From positions 3,422,001 through 3,486,000 of the forward strand of contig NZ_JAVSJA010000001.1 in assembly GCF_032027425.1 (NCBI RefSeq): DNA of 64,000 nucleotides, written 5' to 3'. This DNA is from Microcystis wesenbergii NRERC-220. Lineage in GTDB: Bacteria; Cyanobacteriota; Cyanobacteriia; Cyanobacteriales; Microcystaceae. Every line of letters begins with the position of its first letter. The stretch's first letter is position 1. The notes beneath the pieces are model-generated. The model had not been told where the DNA came from. It ran no database searches and worked only from the letters and a program-made list of their open reading frames with translations. The translations under genes were made by a program, and so were the position numbers. Of this stretch, positions 17,440-25,631 are shown piece by piece.

Positions 17440-18462
17440 ATGCAATTTCAGGATTTCTGGTATATTGTATCCCTCAGCAAACATTTAAAGGCTAACCAAG
17501 TATTAGCACGCACTGTTTTAGGAGAATGGCTGGCGATATTTCGTGGCAGTAATGGAGAACCAGTAGCGTTGCAGGATCGCTGTTTACATCGTAACAGTCG
17601 TTTGTCAGAGGGTAAAGTCAATCGTGGTATCTTGCAATGTCCCTACCACGGTTGGCTCTATGACGGGAATGGCCATGTTATTGCTGTCCCTGCTCAAGGA
17701 CCGAGCTTTAAATCTCCTCCTGGTTGTCGAGGGAAATGTTATGCCGTCAAGGAACGAGATGGTTATGTCTATGTCCGGTTGGCTGCAACCCCAAGGGTTG
17801 ACTTTGAACCTTTTCCTATGCCTCACTACGGACAGCCTGGCTGGGAAACAGTACGGGTAATTAATCGTTTTGCTAACGATGTTACCAACTGCGCCGAGAA
17901 CTTTATTGATATTCCCCATACCGCTTTTGTTCATCAGGGTATTTTTCGCTCCTCCCGACAAAAAAAGTTAGGGATGACTGTTAAACGCTGTGACGGTGCT
18001 GTTTTAGTGGAGTATCACCACGAAAGTAGTAATTTGGGATGGTACAGATATTTTCTTAATTTTAAAGGCACAGGGATTAAACATAGCGATCTCTTTTTTA
18101 TGCCTAATATTACCTGCGTGGAATATCAAATGGGAGGTAATCGCCATTTATTTATTACCAGTCAATCTATCCCCGAAACCCATAATTCAACTTTGGTTTA
18201 CACGGATATTACCTATAATTATGGCATCTGGAATAAATTAGCACTTCCCTTTGTGGGCTGGACTGCTCAACATATCATTCGCCAAGATGTGAAAATTTTA
18301 GGGGTTCAAGGAGAAGCTATCGCTAAATATGGCACAGAATTTTTCCCTACTCCTGCGGATACAATTCACCTTTTCGTAGAGTCAATTAGAGGGGCAATTG
18401 GTCGGGGGGAAGACCCGCGATTATTGCCCAATCAGACCGTTGAAGTTAACTTTTGGGTTTAA
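17440..18462 (+). CDS. Rieske non-haem iron oxygenase 2 (PaO/vanillate-demethylase-like)
   Basis: 340 residues. The Rieske cluster ligands are Cys48-x-His50 (RCLHRNSRLSEG) and Cys67-x2-His70 (CPYHGW). The catalytic site is ENFIDIPHTAFVH with Asp and two His. The wording of both motifs differs from the other two Rieske proteins of the cluster. It is closer to the pheophorbide a oxygenase/vanillate O-demethylase branch, which acts on aromatic, O-methyl or amine substrates. A long 5' region (317 bp with a MITE) precedes it, so it may start a second transcript. The stop lies 5 bases before the next start codon. Confidence 0.88.
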   Translation: MQFQDFWYIVSLSKHLKANQVLARTVLGEWLAIFRGSNGEPVALQDRCLHRNSRLSEGKVNRGILQCPYHGWLYDGNGHVIAVPAQGPSFKSPPGCRGKCYAVKERDGYVYVRLAATPRVDFEPFPMPHYGQPGWETVRVINRFANDVTNCAENFIDIPHTAFVHQGIFRSSRQKKLGMTVKRCDGAVLVEYHHESSNLGWYRYFLNFKGTGIKHSDLFFMPNITCVEYQMGGNRHLFITSQSIPETHNSTLVYTDITYNYGIWNKLALPFVGWTAQHIIRQDVKILGVQGEAIAKYGTEFFPTPADTIHLFVESIRGAIGRGEDPRLLPNQTVEVNFWV

Positions 18463-18467
18463 GGTCA

Positions 18468-19220
18468 ATGCTAGAAAAAAATTACTTACAAGTGATAACT
18501 TTGAGCAGCTTTATTATTTTAATTGCTTGGACGATTAGCCATAAGTCCTCCCGCGGTCATCTCCGAACTAAAACTTGTCAAGATTGGCTACTAGATGGCA
18601 GCGGATTAGCAATTCAAGGAATTTTTATGCCCTTACTACAAGCTCTGTTGTTTTCTGAGCTTTGCCAGCATTTGACAACTGATTATCAAGGCTGTCTTAA
18701 ACTATCACTAATTCCCTCCTTTATCCTTAGCTTTGTTATGGTTGATTATTTATACTACTGGAATCATCGTCTGTTACACCTTAAATTATTTTGGCCAGTT
18801 CATCAAGTCCATCATACCGTTAATCAAATGGATGTGTTCGGAACTTCTAGAAACACCATCTGGACAAGTTTGTTAATTATTTATTTATGGATAAACCCAT
18901 TATTTTTATATTTATTAGCTAAACCCACAGGCTATTTATTAGGAGTTAGTTTGACATCTGCCCTAGATTTATGGCGGCATAGCCGCTTGCTAATCGCCCC
19001 TAATAGCTGCTGGGCTAAAGTTCTCTCCCCTTGGTTAATCTTACCAGAGGATCATGCTTGGCATCATGGTAGGGAAACGAGGGACTATAACTATGGGGCT
19101 AACCTGAAAATTTGGGATAAGTTCCATGGAACCTATTATCAATGTCAAGAATCCCCTTCTGCCCTAGGGATTACTACTTCACTAAACTTAATGCAAAAAC
19201 TTTTTTTCCCATTCCTATGA
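18468..19220 (+). CDS. Fatty-acid hydroxylase/sterol-desaturase-superfamily membrane protein
   Basis: 250 residues from ATG 18468. Three histidine boxes that bind a membrane diiron centre are present: His100-RLL-His104, His112-QV-HH116 and His196-AW-HH200, plus His171. Hydrophobic segments at about 8-25, 50-70, 82-98, 132-165 and 185-195 embed it in the membrane. The family hydroxylates or desaturates lipids, sterols, carotenoids and, in the saxitoxin cluster, a small alkaloid (SxtD). Substrate here is unknown, but a hydrophobic or membrane-bound intermediate is likely. Its TGA overlaps the next ATG (ATGA), a sign of coupled translation. Confidence 0.85.
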   Translation: MLEKNYLQVITLSSFIILIAWTISHKSSRGHLRTKTCQDWLLDGSGLAIQGIFMPLLQALLFSELCQHLTTDYQGCLKLSLIPSFILSFVMVDYLYYWNHRLLHLKLFWPVHQVHHTVNQMDVFGTSRNTIWTSLLIIYLWINPLFLYLLAKPTGYLLGVSLTSALDLWRHSRLLIAPNSCWAKVLSPWLILPEDHAWHHGRETRDYNYGANLKIWDKFHGTYYQCQESPSALGITTSLNLMQKLFFPFL

Positions 19221-19822
19221 CTATTTTCGGTAGAGTCATTTCATTCTTTCCTGCCTTTATTTTGTTGCTGACTGGAGCAGCAATATTTTACTTTCTGGCT
19301 TCACCTAGTATTTTTAGCCTCCTAGCTGTGTTGCTGTCTATCTATGGGTTCCCGCCGTTGGTTTATCGCTTACATGAATATTTTTATCCTGTACGAGAGG
19401 GCATTAGTTATCTACAGATGAAAGAATATAGTCCTTGGTGGGGTAGCCATCAAATCCAGGTGATTTATATTGCTATTCCAGTGTTAGAAACACTATTAAG
19501 GTTGATTCCGGGGCTGTTTTCATGGTGGTTGCGATTATGGGGGGCAAAAGTGGGGAAAGATGTTTACTGGACCCCAGCCCTAGAAATTAGTGATCGCGGT
19601 TTTTTAGAAATTGGCGACCGGGTGGTTATCGGTCATCGTGTCGGAATTTATTCTCATATCATCAAGCCTCGCAAAGCTGATTTAATGTTATATGTCAAAA
19701 AAGTCAAAATTGGTAATAATGTCTTCATTGGGGCTGGCTCCCATCTAGCTCCTGGAGTAGTTCTTAATGATGGTAAATTCTTAACTTTAGCCACTGACCT
19801 CTATCCCAATCAAAAGATATAA
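19217..19822 (+). CDS. Membrane-anchored hexapeptide-repeat acyltransferase
   Basis: 201 residues starting in the ATGA overlap. Two membrane segments (about 8-27 and 31-48) are followed by a short linker. A C-terminal left-handed beta-helix then has hexapeptide turns (EISDRGFLEIGDRVVIGHRVGIYSHI, KIGNNVFIGAGSHLAPGVVL). The His in GHRVGIYSH could be the catalytic base. The protein is like the acyltransferase segments found next to AMP-forming or NRPS-like enzymes. With the GH3-type ligase three bases downstream it probably adds an acyl group at the membrane, which is an inference. Confidence 0.65.
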   Translation: MTIFGRVISFFPAFILLLTGAAIFYFLASPSIFSLLAVLLSIYGFPPLVYRLHEYFYPVREGISYLQMKEYSPWWGSHQIQVIYIAIPVLETLLRLIPGLFSWWLRLWGAKVGKDVYWTPALEISDRGFLEIGDRVVIGHRVGIYSHIIKPRKADLMLYVKKVKIGNNVFIGAGSHLAPGVVLNDGKFLTLATDLYPNQKI

Positions 19823-19824
19823 TA

Positions 19825-21354
19825 ATGCGTCCAATTATTCAGCTATTTGGAAAAATACTTGCCCCCAATGCCCAGCGGTTTCAGCAAGCATTGAAACGTC
19901 CAGATTTAACCCAGAGATGGGTACAGAAAGAAATCGTTGCTCGTCTCATTAATAGTGCCTACGGTCGAGCATTGGGAATTAATTCAATAAAAGATTGGTG
20001 GCGAGTTCCCCTAGTAGATTATGAAGATATTATCCCTTGGTTAAAGCCAACAGTTCAACATCATAAATATCAACAAATTTCCCTGACTCCTGAACCCATT
20101 CTATTTTTTGAGAAAACCTCTGGTAGTAGCGGGGCGATGAAATTGATTCCTTATACTCAATCTTTGCGCCGCTCATTTAACCAGATGTTCTGTGTCTGGG
20201 CCTATGATTTAATCGTGAACGGACCTGACTTTTCTACAGGAAAGATTTACGCTTGTATTTCACCAAGATTAAATGAAGCTGATAGTCAAAACTTACAGAA
20301 TGATTTAGATTACTTAGATGGCTGGTTGCGCTTTTTTTTGCGTCCCTGGTTATTGCTGCCCGAACAACTTAATAACTTGAATAATATCCCAGCTTTTAAG
20401 CATCAATTAGCCCTAGCTTTACTCAAGGCTGAGGCATTGGAGATAATTTCCATTTGGAGTCCCACCTTTCTCCAAATCCTTTTAAAATATATTCAGGAGA
20501 ATCAGCAGTTATTGCAAGCAGAATTACAGCAGCGAATTTCACTTAATCGACTAAAACTACTCAGCGAAAGTCCTATTCCTTGGCAACAAATATGGCCAAG
20601 CTTGAAACTAATTTCTTGCTGGGATAGTGCTAATGCAGCAGTTCAAGCTCAAGGGTTGCGCTCGCAGTTTCCGGGGGTATTAGTTCAAGGAAAGGGGTTA
20701 TTAGCCACAGAAGCACCGATGACCATCCCTTTGATTAAAGCTAGGGGATATGTACCAGTTCTGGATGAAGTGTTTTTCGAGTTCGAGGATAACCAGGGTG
20801 TTCTCTTAAGTTTAACCGAACTTACCATTGGTCAAGAATACAGACTCATTTTGTCCCAAAAGGGGGGATTATATCGTTATCGCATAGGCGATTGCGTCCG
20901 CGTCACCCACTACTATCAAAACACTCCCTGTTTAGAATTTCTGGGAAGATATCAAAGCCTGAGCGATTTAGTCGGGGAAAAATTGTCAGAAACCTTTGTC
21001 AATAATGCTCTGACTAGGTTGAACTTACCATCAACCAATTTTAAAAGCTTGGTGCCGGTGGCCGCCCCCCCCCATTATCTTCTCTTGCTAGATAGGGCTG
21101 AAGAAACCCCAGCCATGATTGCTCAAAAGCTAGATAGTATCTTATCAGAGTCTTATCATTACCGGAGGGCGCGGGGGCTTGGTCAGCTTGAACCGCCAGA
21201 AGTTTTCATCTCCCCTCAAATCCCTGAACTATTGGTTTCCTATCACATCCGCACTGGAAGTATTTGGGGGGGTATCAAGCATCCAATGCTGGCCACATCA
21301 CCCCTTAGCACCCAACTTTTACGAGAGATCAGAAAAATGTATAATCCTGAGTAG
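19825..21354 (+). CDS. GH3-type acyl-adenylating amide synthetase
   Basis: 509 residues of the ANL-superfamily GH3 group. Plant GH3 enzymes activate a carboxylic acid with ATP and couple it to an amino acid. Visible motifs: the phosphate-binding loop KTSGSSGAMKLIPYT (97-111), a LLATEAPMT segment (292-300) corresponding to motif II, and the YRYRIGD hinge/adenylate motif (350-356) followed by LEFLGR. The family length of about 500-600 residues fits. No carrier-protein gene is present nearby, so the activated acid is probably transferred directly to an amine. In bacteria such genes occur in scattered natural-product loci. It is a strong hint that the product contains an amide. Confidence 0.85.
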   Translation: MRPIIQLFGKILAPNAQRFQQALKRPDLTQRWVQKEIVARLINSAYGRALGINSIKDWWRVPLVDYEDIIPWLKPTVQHHKYQQISLTPEPILFFEKTSGSSGAMKLIPYTQSLRRSFNQMFCVWAYDLIVNGPDFSTGKIYACISPRLNEADSQNLQNDLDYLDGWLRFFLRPWLLLPEQLNNLNNIPAFKHQLALALLKAEALEIISIWSPTFLQILLKYIQENQQLLQAELQQRISLNRLKLLSESPIPWQQIWPSLKLISCWDSANAAVQAQGLRSQFPGVLVQGKGLLATEAPMTIPLIKARGYVPVLDEVFFEFEDNQGVLLSLTELTIGQEYRLILSQKGGLYRYRIGDCVRVTHYYQNTPCLEFLGRYQSLSDLVGEKLSETFVNNALTRLNLPSTNFKSLVPVAAPPHYLLLLDRAEETPAMIAQKLDSILSESYHYRRARGLGQLEPPEVFISPQIPELLVSYHIRTGSIWGGIKHPMLATSPLSTQLLREIRKMYNPE

Positions 21355-21403
21355 CAGAAAAAATTTTCGTTAAGTGCCATCCAATTTAAATGTTTTTAAT
21401 ATA

Positions 21404-22039
21404 ATGAAACAAAAATTTACCAACATCTACAAATTGGCTCAACTACTTAGTATTGTTCTGTTAGCCATAGTAATTGGGAATTTCCCCTCCTCTGCTCTAG
21501 CAGATGTCGGCCAGGGGGACATCGACGCAATTATTCGCACCCGAGAAATTGCCTTAGAAGCCCTAAACACTCGTAATTTTACCAAAATTGACCCCTATCT
21601 GCACCCCCAGTTCATCATCACAACAGTTGATAACCAAGTTTTTCACACCACCTCTGAGTTTGAAAAGTATTGGAATCAACAGTTTTCCAGTACGATTGAA
21701 AATATAAAAATGCAACTACAAGGGGAGACCATCAGAACCTTTCTCTCCCCAGAAATAGATGTGGCGGCGGGGGGAGCAATAACCACTTTCTCTTTCAAGG
21801 ATGGTAAGTCGGCTAATATGACTTTGCGCTGGACAGCGGTATTACAAAAATTAGAGGACAAATGGATGATTCAATCATTGCATTTCTCCTCTAATCTGCT
21901 GGATAATCCAGTATTGAATGCTGCTCGACAATTAAATAAAACCCTAGGGGTTGCAGCGGGGTTAGGCGGCTTTTTACTGGGGGCAGCTACCATGGTAATA
22001 TTAAATCGTAGAACTAAGCGTCGAGCTACAATAGTATAG
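21404..22039 (+). CDS. SnoaL/DUF4440-like protein with signal sequence and C-terminal anchor
   Basis: 211 residues from ATG 21404. A signal peptide (KLAQLLSIVLLAIVIG...SSALA) is followed by a cone-shaped NTF2/SnoaL-like domain (GDIDAIIRTREIALEALNTRNFTKIDPYLHPQF ... WTAVLQKLEDKWMIQSLHFSSN). A membrane helix and a basic tail (LGGFLLGAATMVILNRRTKRR) follow. The domain is therefore on the lumenal or periplasmic side. SnoaL-like folds serve as cyclases, isomerases or just binding proteins. It sits between the ligase and the glycosyltransferase. The role in the cluster is not known. Confidence 0.6.
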   Translation: MKQKFTNIYKLAQLLSIVLLAIVIGNFPSSALADVGQGDIDAIIRTREIALEALNTRNFTKIDPYLHPQFIITTVDNQVFHTTSEFEKYWNQQFSSTIENIKMQLQGETIRTFLSPEIDVAAGGAITTFSFKDGKSANMTLRWTAVLQKLEDKWMIQSLHFSSNLLDNPVLNAARQLNKTLGVAAGLGGFLLGAATMVILNRRTKRRATIV

Positions 22040-22047
22040 CAATTCAA

Positions 22048-23346
22048 ATGAAAATTAATACTGTTCATCCCAGTACCAATATTAGCTTTAACCGCTATCT
22101 TCGTCTGAAAGCTATCCTAGTAGTTCTAATAGTTTGGAGCGGAGTGAGTCTGGTACACTGGTGGCCAGTAACTCAGGGGTTTATGTTGGTTTTAATAACT
22201 ATATTGACCATACAAACTCTAAGAATGTTAATAGCAAAACCAGTTAATTTTGTGGTTGAAAGTAATAATTATCTTCCCCTAGTCTCCATTTTAGTTCCTG
22301 CCAAAAATGAAAGTGCAGTCCTGACTAATTTGGTGGAAAGCTTAGGGGAATTAGATTATCCAAGTCATTGTTTAGATTTTTGGATTATTGACGATGGTAG
22401 TACTGATGAAACACCGCAAATCTTAAAGGAAATGCTAACTAAATTGCCATCTTTACAAGTTTATCGGCGAGAAGCTAAAGGTGGTAAATCAGGGGCTTTA
22501 AATGCAGTATTGCCCTACACGCGAGGAGAGATTATTCTCGTTTGTGATGCTGATGCTCAGTTACCGGCTGACTTGCTGCGGCAAACAGTACCTCTGTTCC
22601 AAAAAAAAGGGATTGGTGCAGTACAAGTACGAAAGGAAATTGCTAATACTAATACTAATTTCTTAACCCGTTGTCAGCAAATGGAAATGTGCTGTGATAG
22701 TTTTCTTCAGACCCATCGCCTTGCTATTGGCGGAATGTGTGAACTGCGCGGCAATGGGATGCTAGTTAAGCGGGATTTCTTAGAAAAGTGTCAAGGCTGG
22801 AATGAAAACACAGTCACCGATGATTTAGATCTTTGTTTTAAACTTTATCTAGTAGGTGCTGAGATTGAGTTTGTGATAGTTACATCTATTCGGGAAGAAG
22901 GAGTAACTACCGCGCAATCCCTCTGGCTTCAACGTTGTCGTTGGGCGGAGGGCGGGTATCAGCGTTACCTAGATTATTTTCCACAAATTTTTACTTTAGG
23001 TTGGGCTAAAGAAATTGATTTAATTTTATTTTTTTTGTTACAGTTTCTACTTCCCCTTGGACTTATAGCCGATTTATTTTGGACAATATTTTATGACCAA
23101 TACCCAGTTTTGTTGCCACTTCAAGTATTACTAAGTATTATTTTAACAATTGCTTTTATGGTCGGACTTTATCAATTTCAGGGTTTACGAGGATGGTCTT
23201 TAGTTTGGGGAACTATGCAAGGTTCTATCTACATGATACATTGGATTCCTGTCATGATTGTAACCACCTTGAAAATGTGTCTGCAAAAGCAGCACTCGCC
23301 TTGGATTAAAACCGAGCATCGGGGTTTAAATACTTACGGATCATAA
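22048..23346 (+). CDS. Processive family 2 glycosyltransferase, membrane-bound
   Basis: 432 residues. The GT-A motifs are intact: DDGSTDET (Asp115/116), DADA (167-169) and TDDLDL (257-262). The QRCRW motif (295-299) marks processive cellulose/hyaluronan/poly-GlcNAc synthase-like enzymes. Two N-terminal membrane segments (about 22-60) and three or more C-terminal ones surround the cytosolic domain. It would use a UDP-sugar to glycosylate a lipid or build a short glycan, so a glycolipid-type product is conceivable. The next gene starts 3 bases after its stop. Confidence 0.85.
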   Translation: MKINTVHPSTNISFNRYLRLKAILVVLIVWSGVSLVHWWPVTQGFMLVLITILTIQTLRMLIAKPVNFVVESNNYLPLVSILVPAKNESAVLTNLVESLGELDYPSHCLDFWIIDDGSTDETPQILKEMLTKLPSLQVYRREAKGGKSGALNAVLPYTRGEIILVCDADAQLPADLLRQTVPLFQKKGIGAVQVRKEIANTNTNFLTRCQQMEMCCDSFLQTHRLAIGGMCELRGNGMLVKRDFLEKCQGWNENTVTDDLDLCFKLYLVGAEIEFVIVTSIREEGVTTAQSLWLQRCRWAEGGYQRYLDYFPQIFTLGWAKEIDLILFFLLQFLLPLGLIADLFWTIFYDQYPVLLPLQVLLSIILTIAFMVGLYQFQGLRGWSLVWGTMQGSIYMIHWIPVMIVTTLKMCLQKQHSPWIKTEHRGLNTYGS

Positions 23347-23349
23347 ATT

Positions 23350-25056
23350 ATGTTAGATCTACTAATTAAAAATGGATTAATTTTTGATGGCTTATCTTCT
23401 CCTGCCATGGTCGGAGATATTGGCATTCAAGAAGGTAAGATTGTCGCCATTGCTCCTGGCTTAAATATCCCTGCACTTGAAGTAGTAGATGCCACTGGGT
23501 TGTGGGTAACACCGGGATTTATTGATATTCATACCCACTACGATTTAGAATTAGAAATTGCGCCGGGATTGAGTGAATCAGTCCGCCATGGAGTGACCAG
23601 CGTAGTCATTGGTAACTGTAGCCTATCCATTGCTATCGGTGAACCGCAAATGTTAGCAGATATTTTTCAAAGAGTAGAAACAATCTCCCATCAGTTAATT
23701 GCAAAATGGCTACAAAAGTCGATTGATTGGCAAACACCGACGGAATATTTACAGCATTTACAAAAGTTATCTCTTGGGGCCAATGTCGCTCCCATGTTTG
23801 GACACAGCGCTCTACGCGCCCATGTAATGGGATTGGAACGGAGCTTAACTGCTCAACCAACTAAAATTGAACTAAAAATTATGCAGCAGATAGCCACAGA
23901 TGCTTTAGAAGCAGGTTTTCTGGGCATTTCCATTGATATGTTTCCTTGGCATCGTATGACTGGAAAGTGGCGAGGTTATACCATTCCTTCTCAACACGCA
24001 AAATTTCAAGAATATGCCATGTTAGCTGCTCTATGCAGGCAAAAAGATCGCGTTTTTCAAGTTACCCCTAACCTACAACGGCTCTCTTCTTTCCTTGACA
24101 TTCTGCGGCTGGGTTCAGGAATTGGCAAAAAACAACTGCGTTTAACAATTCTCTCGGCTTTAGATGCTGTCCACCAGCGCCAACTCTGGCGCATATTTGC
24201 TCCACTGCTTTTTATTTGGAATCGGTTATTAGGTGGAAATGTCCGTTTTCAAACGTTAACACAACCGTTTACCATTTTTTCCGATGGACCGGTTACTCCC
24301 TTATTTGAAGAATTCCCTACCGGCGCAGAACTCAATAGTTGTCAGTCAAGAAAAGAGCGAGAAGAACTATGGCAATCTCAAGGTTTCCGACACAAATTTT
24401 GCCAAGAATGGACCAGTAATTGGCGTAAATCCTTCCATCGCCGTTTAGATCTGATAGAAGTTATCCGTTGTCCAGAAATAAGTTGGTATGGTCTGAGTTT
24501 TGCCGAAATTGCTCGTCAAAAACAACAACAACCAGTAGATTTATTTATCGACGCACTCCAACAATATGACACAGATTTACGCTGGGTGGCTACAGGTGCA
24601 AATGATCGCCCCATCCCGCGTTTAGCCCTGATGCGGCATCCCTATATCTTAGCCGGTTTTACTGACGCTGGAGCCCATGTCCGCAATCTAGGCTATTATG
24701 ATGGCGCTCTGTCTTTGCTCAAACAAGCAGTAGCCACTAAGTTCCTTTCCCCTGAAGCTGCTATTAGCCGCGTTACGGGAGAACCAGCACAATGGTTTCG
24801 CCTGGATACAGGTATCCTCAAAGTCGGCGCCAAAGCTGATATAGTGTTACTTGAACCCCATTCTCTCCATCAGCATATCAGTCCTCAAGTGGAAATATCA
24901 GATCCAATCTTGGACGGTGAATTGCGTATGGTCAAGCGCGGCTCGCAGGAGATTGTGCAAGCGGTTTATATTAATGGAGTTCCGGTTGTTAGTGGAGGTA
25001 AGGTGAAGGATATCTTGGGAAAAACCAAGTTGGGAACAGTTTTATTTCCTCGCTGA
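23350..25056 (+). CDS. Amidohydrolase, N-acyl-D-amino-acid deacylase type
   Basis: 568 residues of the amidohydrolase superfamily. The N-terminus (LLIKNGLIFDGLSSPAMVGDIGI) and the metal-binding IDIHTHYDLE are followed by VIGNCS. The D-aminoacylase-like C-terminus has GFTDAGAHVRNLGYYDGALSLLK and GILKVGAKADIVLLEP. These enzymes remove an acyl group from an N-acyl D-amino acid. An amide-forming GH3 ligase in the same cluster makes a protect-then-deprotect logic, or trimming of the product, plausible. The family has close relatives acting on other cyclic amides, so the exact substrate is open. Confidence 0.75.
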   Translation: MLDLLIKNGLIFDGLSSPAMVGDIGIQEGKIVAIAPGLNIPALEVVDATGLWVTPGFIDIHTHYDLELEIAPGLSESVRHGVTSVVIGNCSLSIAIGEPQMLADIFQRVETISHQLIAKWLQKSIDWQTPTEYLQHLQKLSLGANVAPMFGHSALRAHVMGLERSLTAQPTKIELKIMQQIATDALEAGFLGISIDMFPWHRMTGKWRGYTIPSQHAKFQEYAMLAALCRQKDRVFQVTPNLQRLSSFLDILRLGSGIGKKQLRLTILSALDAVHQRQLWRIFAPLLFIWNRLLGGNVRFQTLTQPFTIFSDGPVTPLFEEFPTGAELNSCQSRKEREELWQSQGFRHKFCQEWTSNWRKSFHRRLDLIEVIRCPEISWYGLSFAEIARQKQQQPVDLFIDALQQYDTDLRWVATGANDRPIPRLALMRHPYILAGFTDAGAHVRNLGYYDGALSLLKQAVATKFLSPEAAISRVTGEPAQWFRLDTGILKVGAKADIVLLEPHSLHQHISPQVEISDPILDGELRMVKRGSQEIVQAVYINGVPVVSGGKVKDILGKTKLGTVLFPR

Positions 25057-25208
25057 ACCTGATACATATATAGCGATCCTATTTAGGTTGTAAACTTACC
25101 GGTAGCCACAGCTGGTCGGCAGGAGAATTGTTTCTATTTCATTGAGAATTGCCAGACAAGAGAAAATAATTAAATCGTGCTTGATGTGAGGAGAAACCGC
25201 TAGAGCTT

Positions 25209-25616
25209 ATGAGTAAACTAAATTATGGAAATAATCCAAAATTAATCAATCGAATTAATAACCAAATTTTGGCGCATCCGTTTACAGATTATTGGGATAT
25301 TTTTGTGATCAAACATCAACAGCCAATTAATATTACTTTACACATTCTAGGAATATTCTTTTTCTATAGTTTGATATTTTCTGTTTGGCGATCGCAAAAT
25401 TTTTGGCTGCTGTTGGGTTTACCTCTAACTCAGGTGCTGGGATTAACCGGACATCTTTTATTTGAGCGCAGCCATATTGATTTACAAGATGCAGTATTTT
25501 CCTGGCGAGCTTCTTATTGTTTAGGTAAAATGTTATTGAGAGTTTTGATGGGTAAATATCGAGATGATATTCAAGAGAGAAAAGCAATCTTACAAAATTA
25601 TCAATCTACTACTTGA
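25209..25616 (+). CDS. DUF962/Mpo1-like membrane protein
   Basis: 135 residues from ATG 25209. The pattern HPFTDYWDIFVIKHQQPIN (His36, Asn41), LHILG (His45) and TGHLLFER (His82, Glu86) fits the DUF962/Mpo1 family. The yeast member of that family is an iron-dependent dioxygenase that shortens 2-hydroxy fatty acids by one carbon. Two or three membrane segments (about 41-60, 65-82) fit that family. It sits 15 bases from a Rieske gene and would add a further iron/O2 enzyme to the cluster. Family assignment is from motif resemblance and needs a profile search. Confidence 0.5.
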   Translation: MSKLNYGNNPKLINRINNQILAHPFTDYWDIFVIKHQQPINITLHILGIFFFYSLIFSVWRSQNFWLLLGLPLTQVLGLTGHLLFERSHIDLQDAVFSWRASYCLGKMLLRVLMGKYRDDIQERKAILQNYQSTT

Positions 25617-25631
25617 CTGGAATAGATACCT

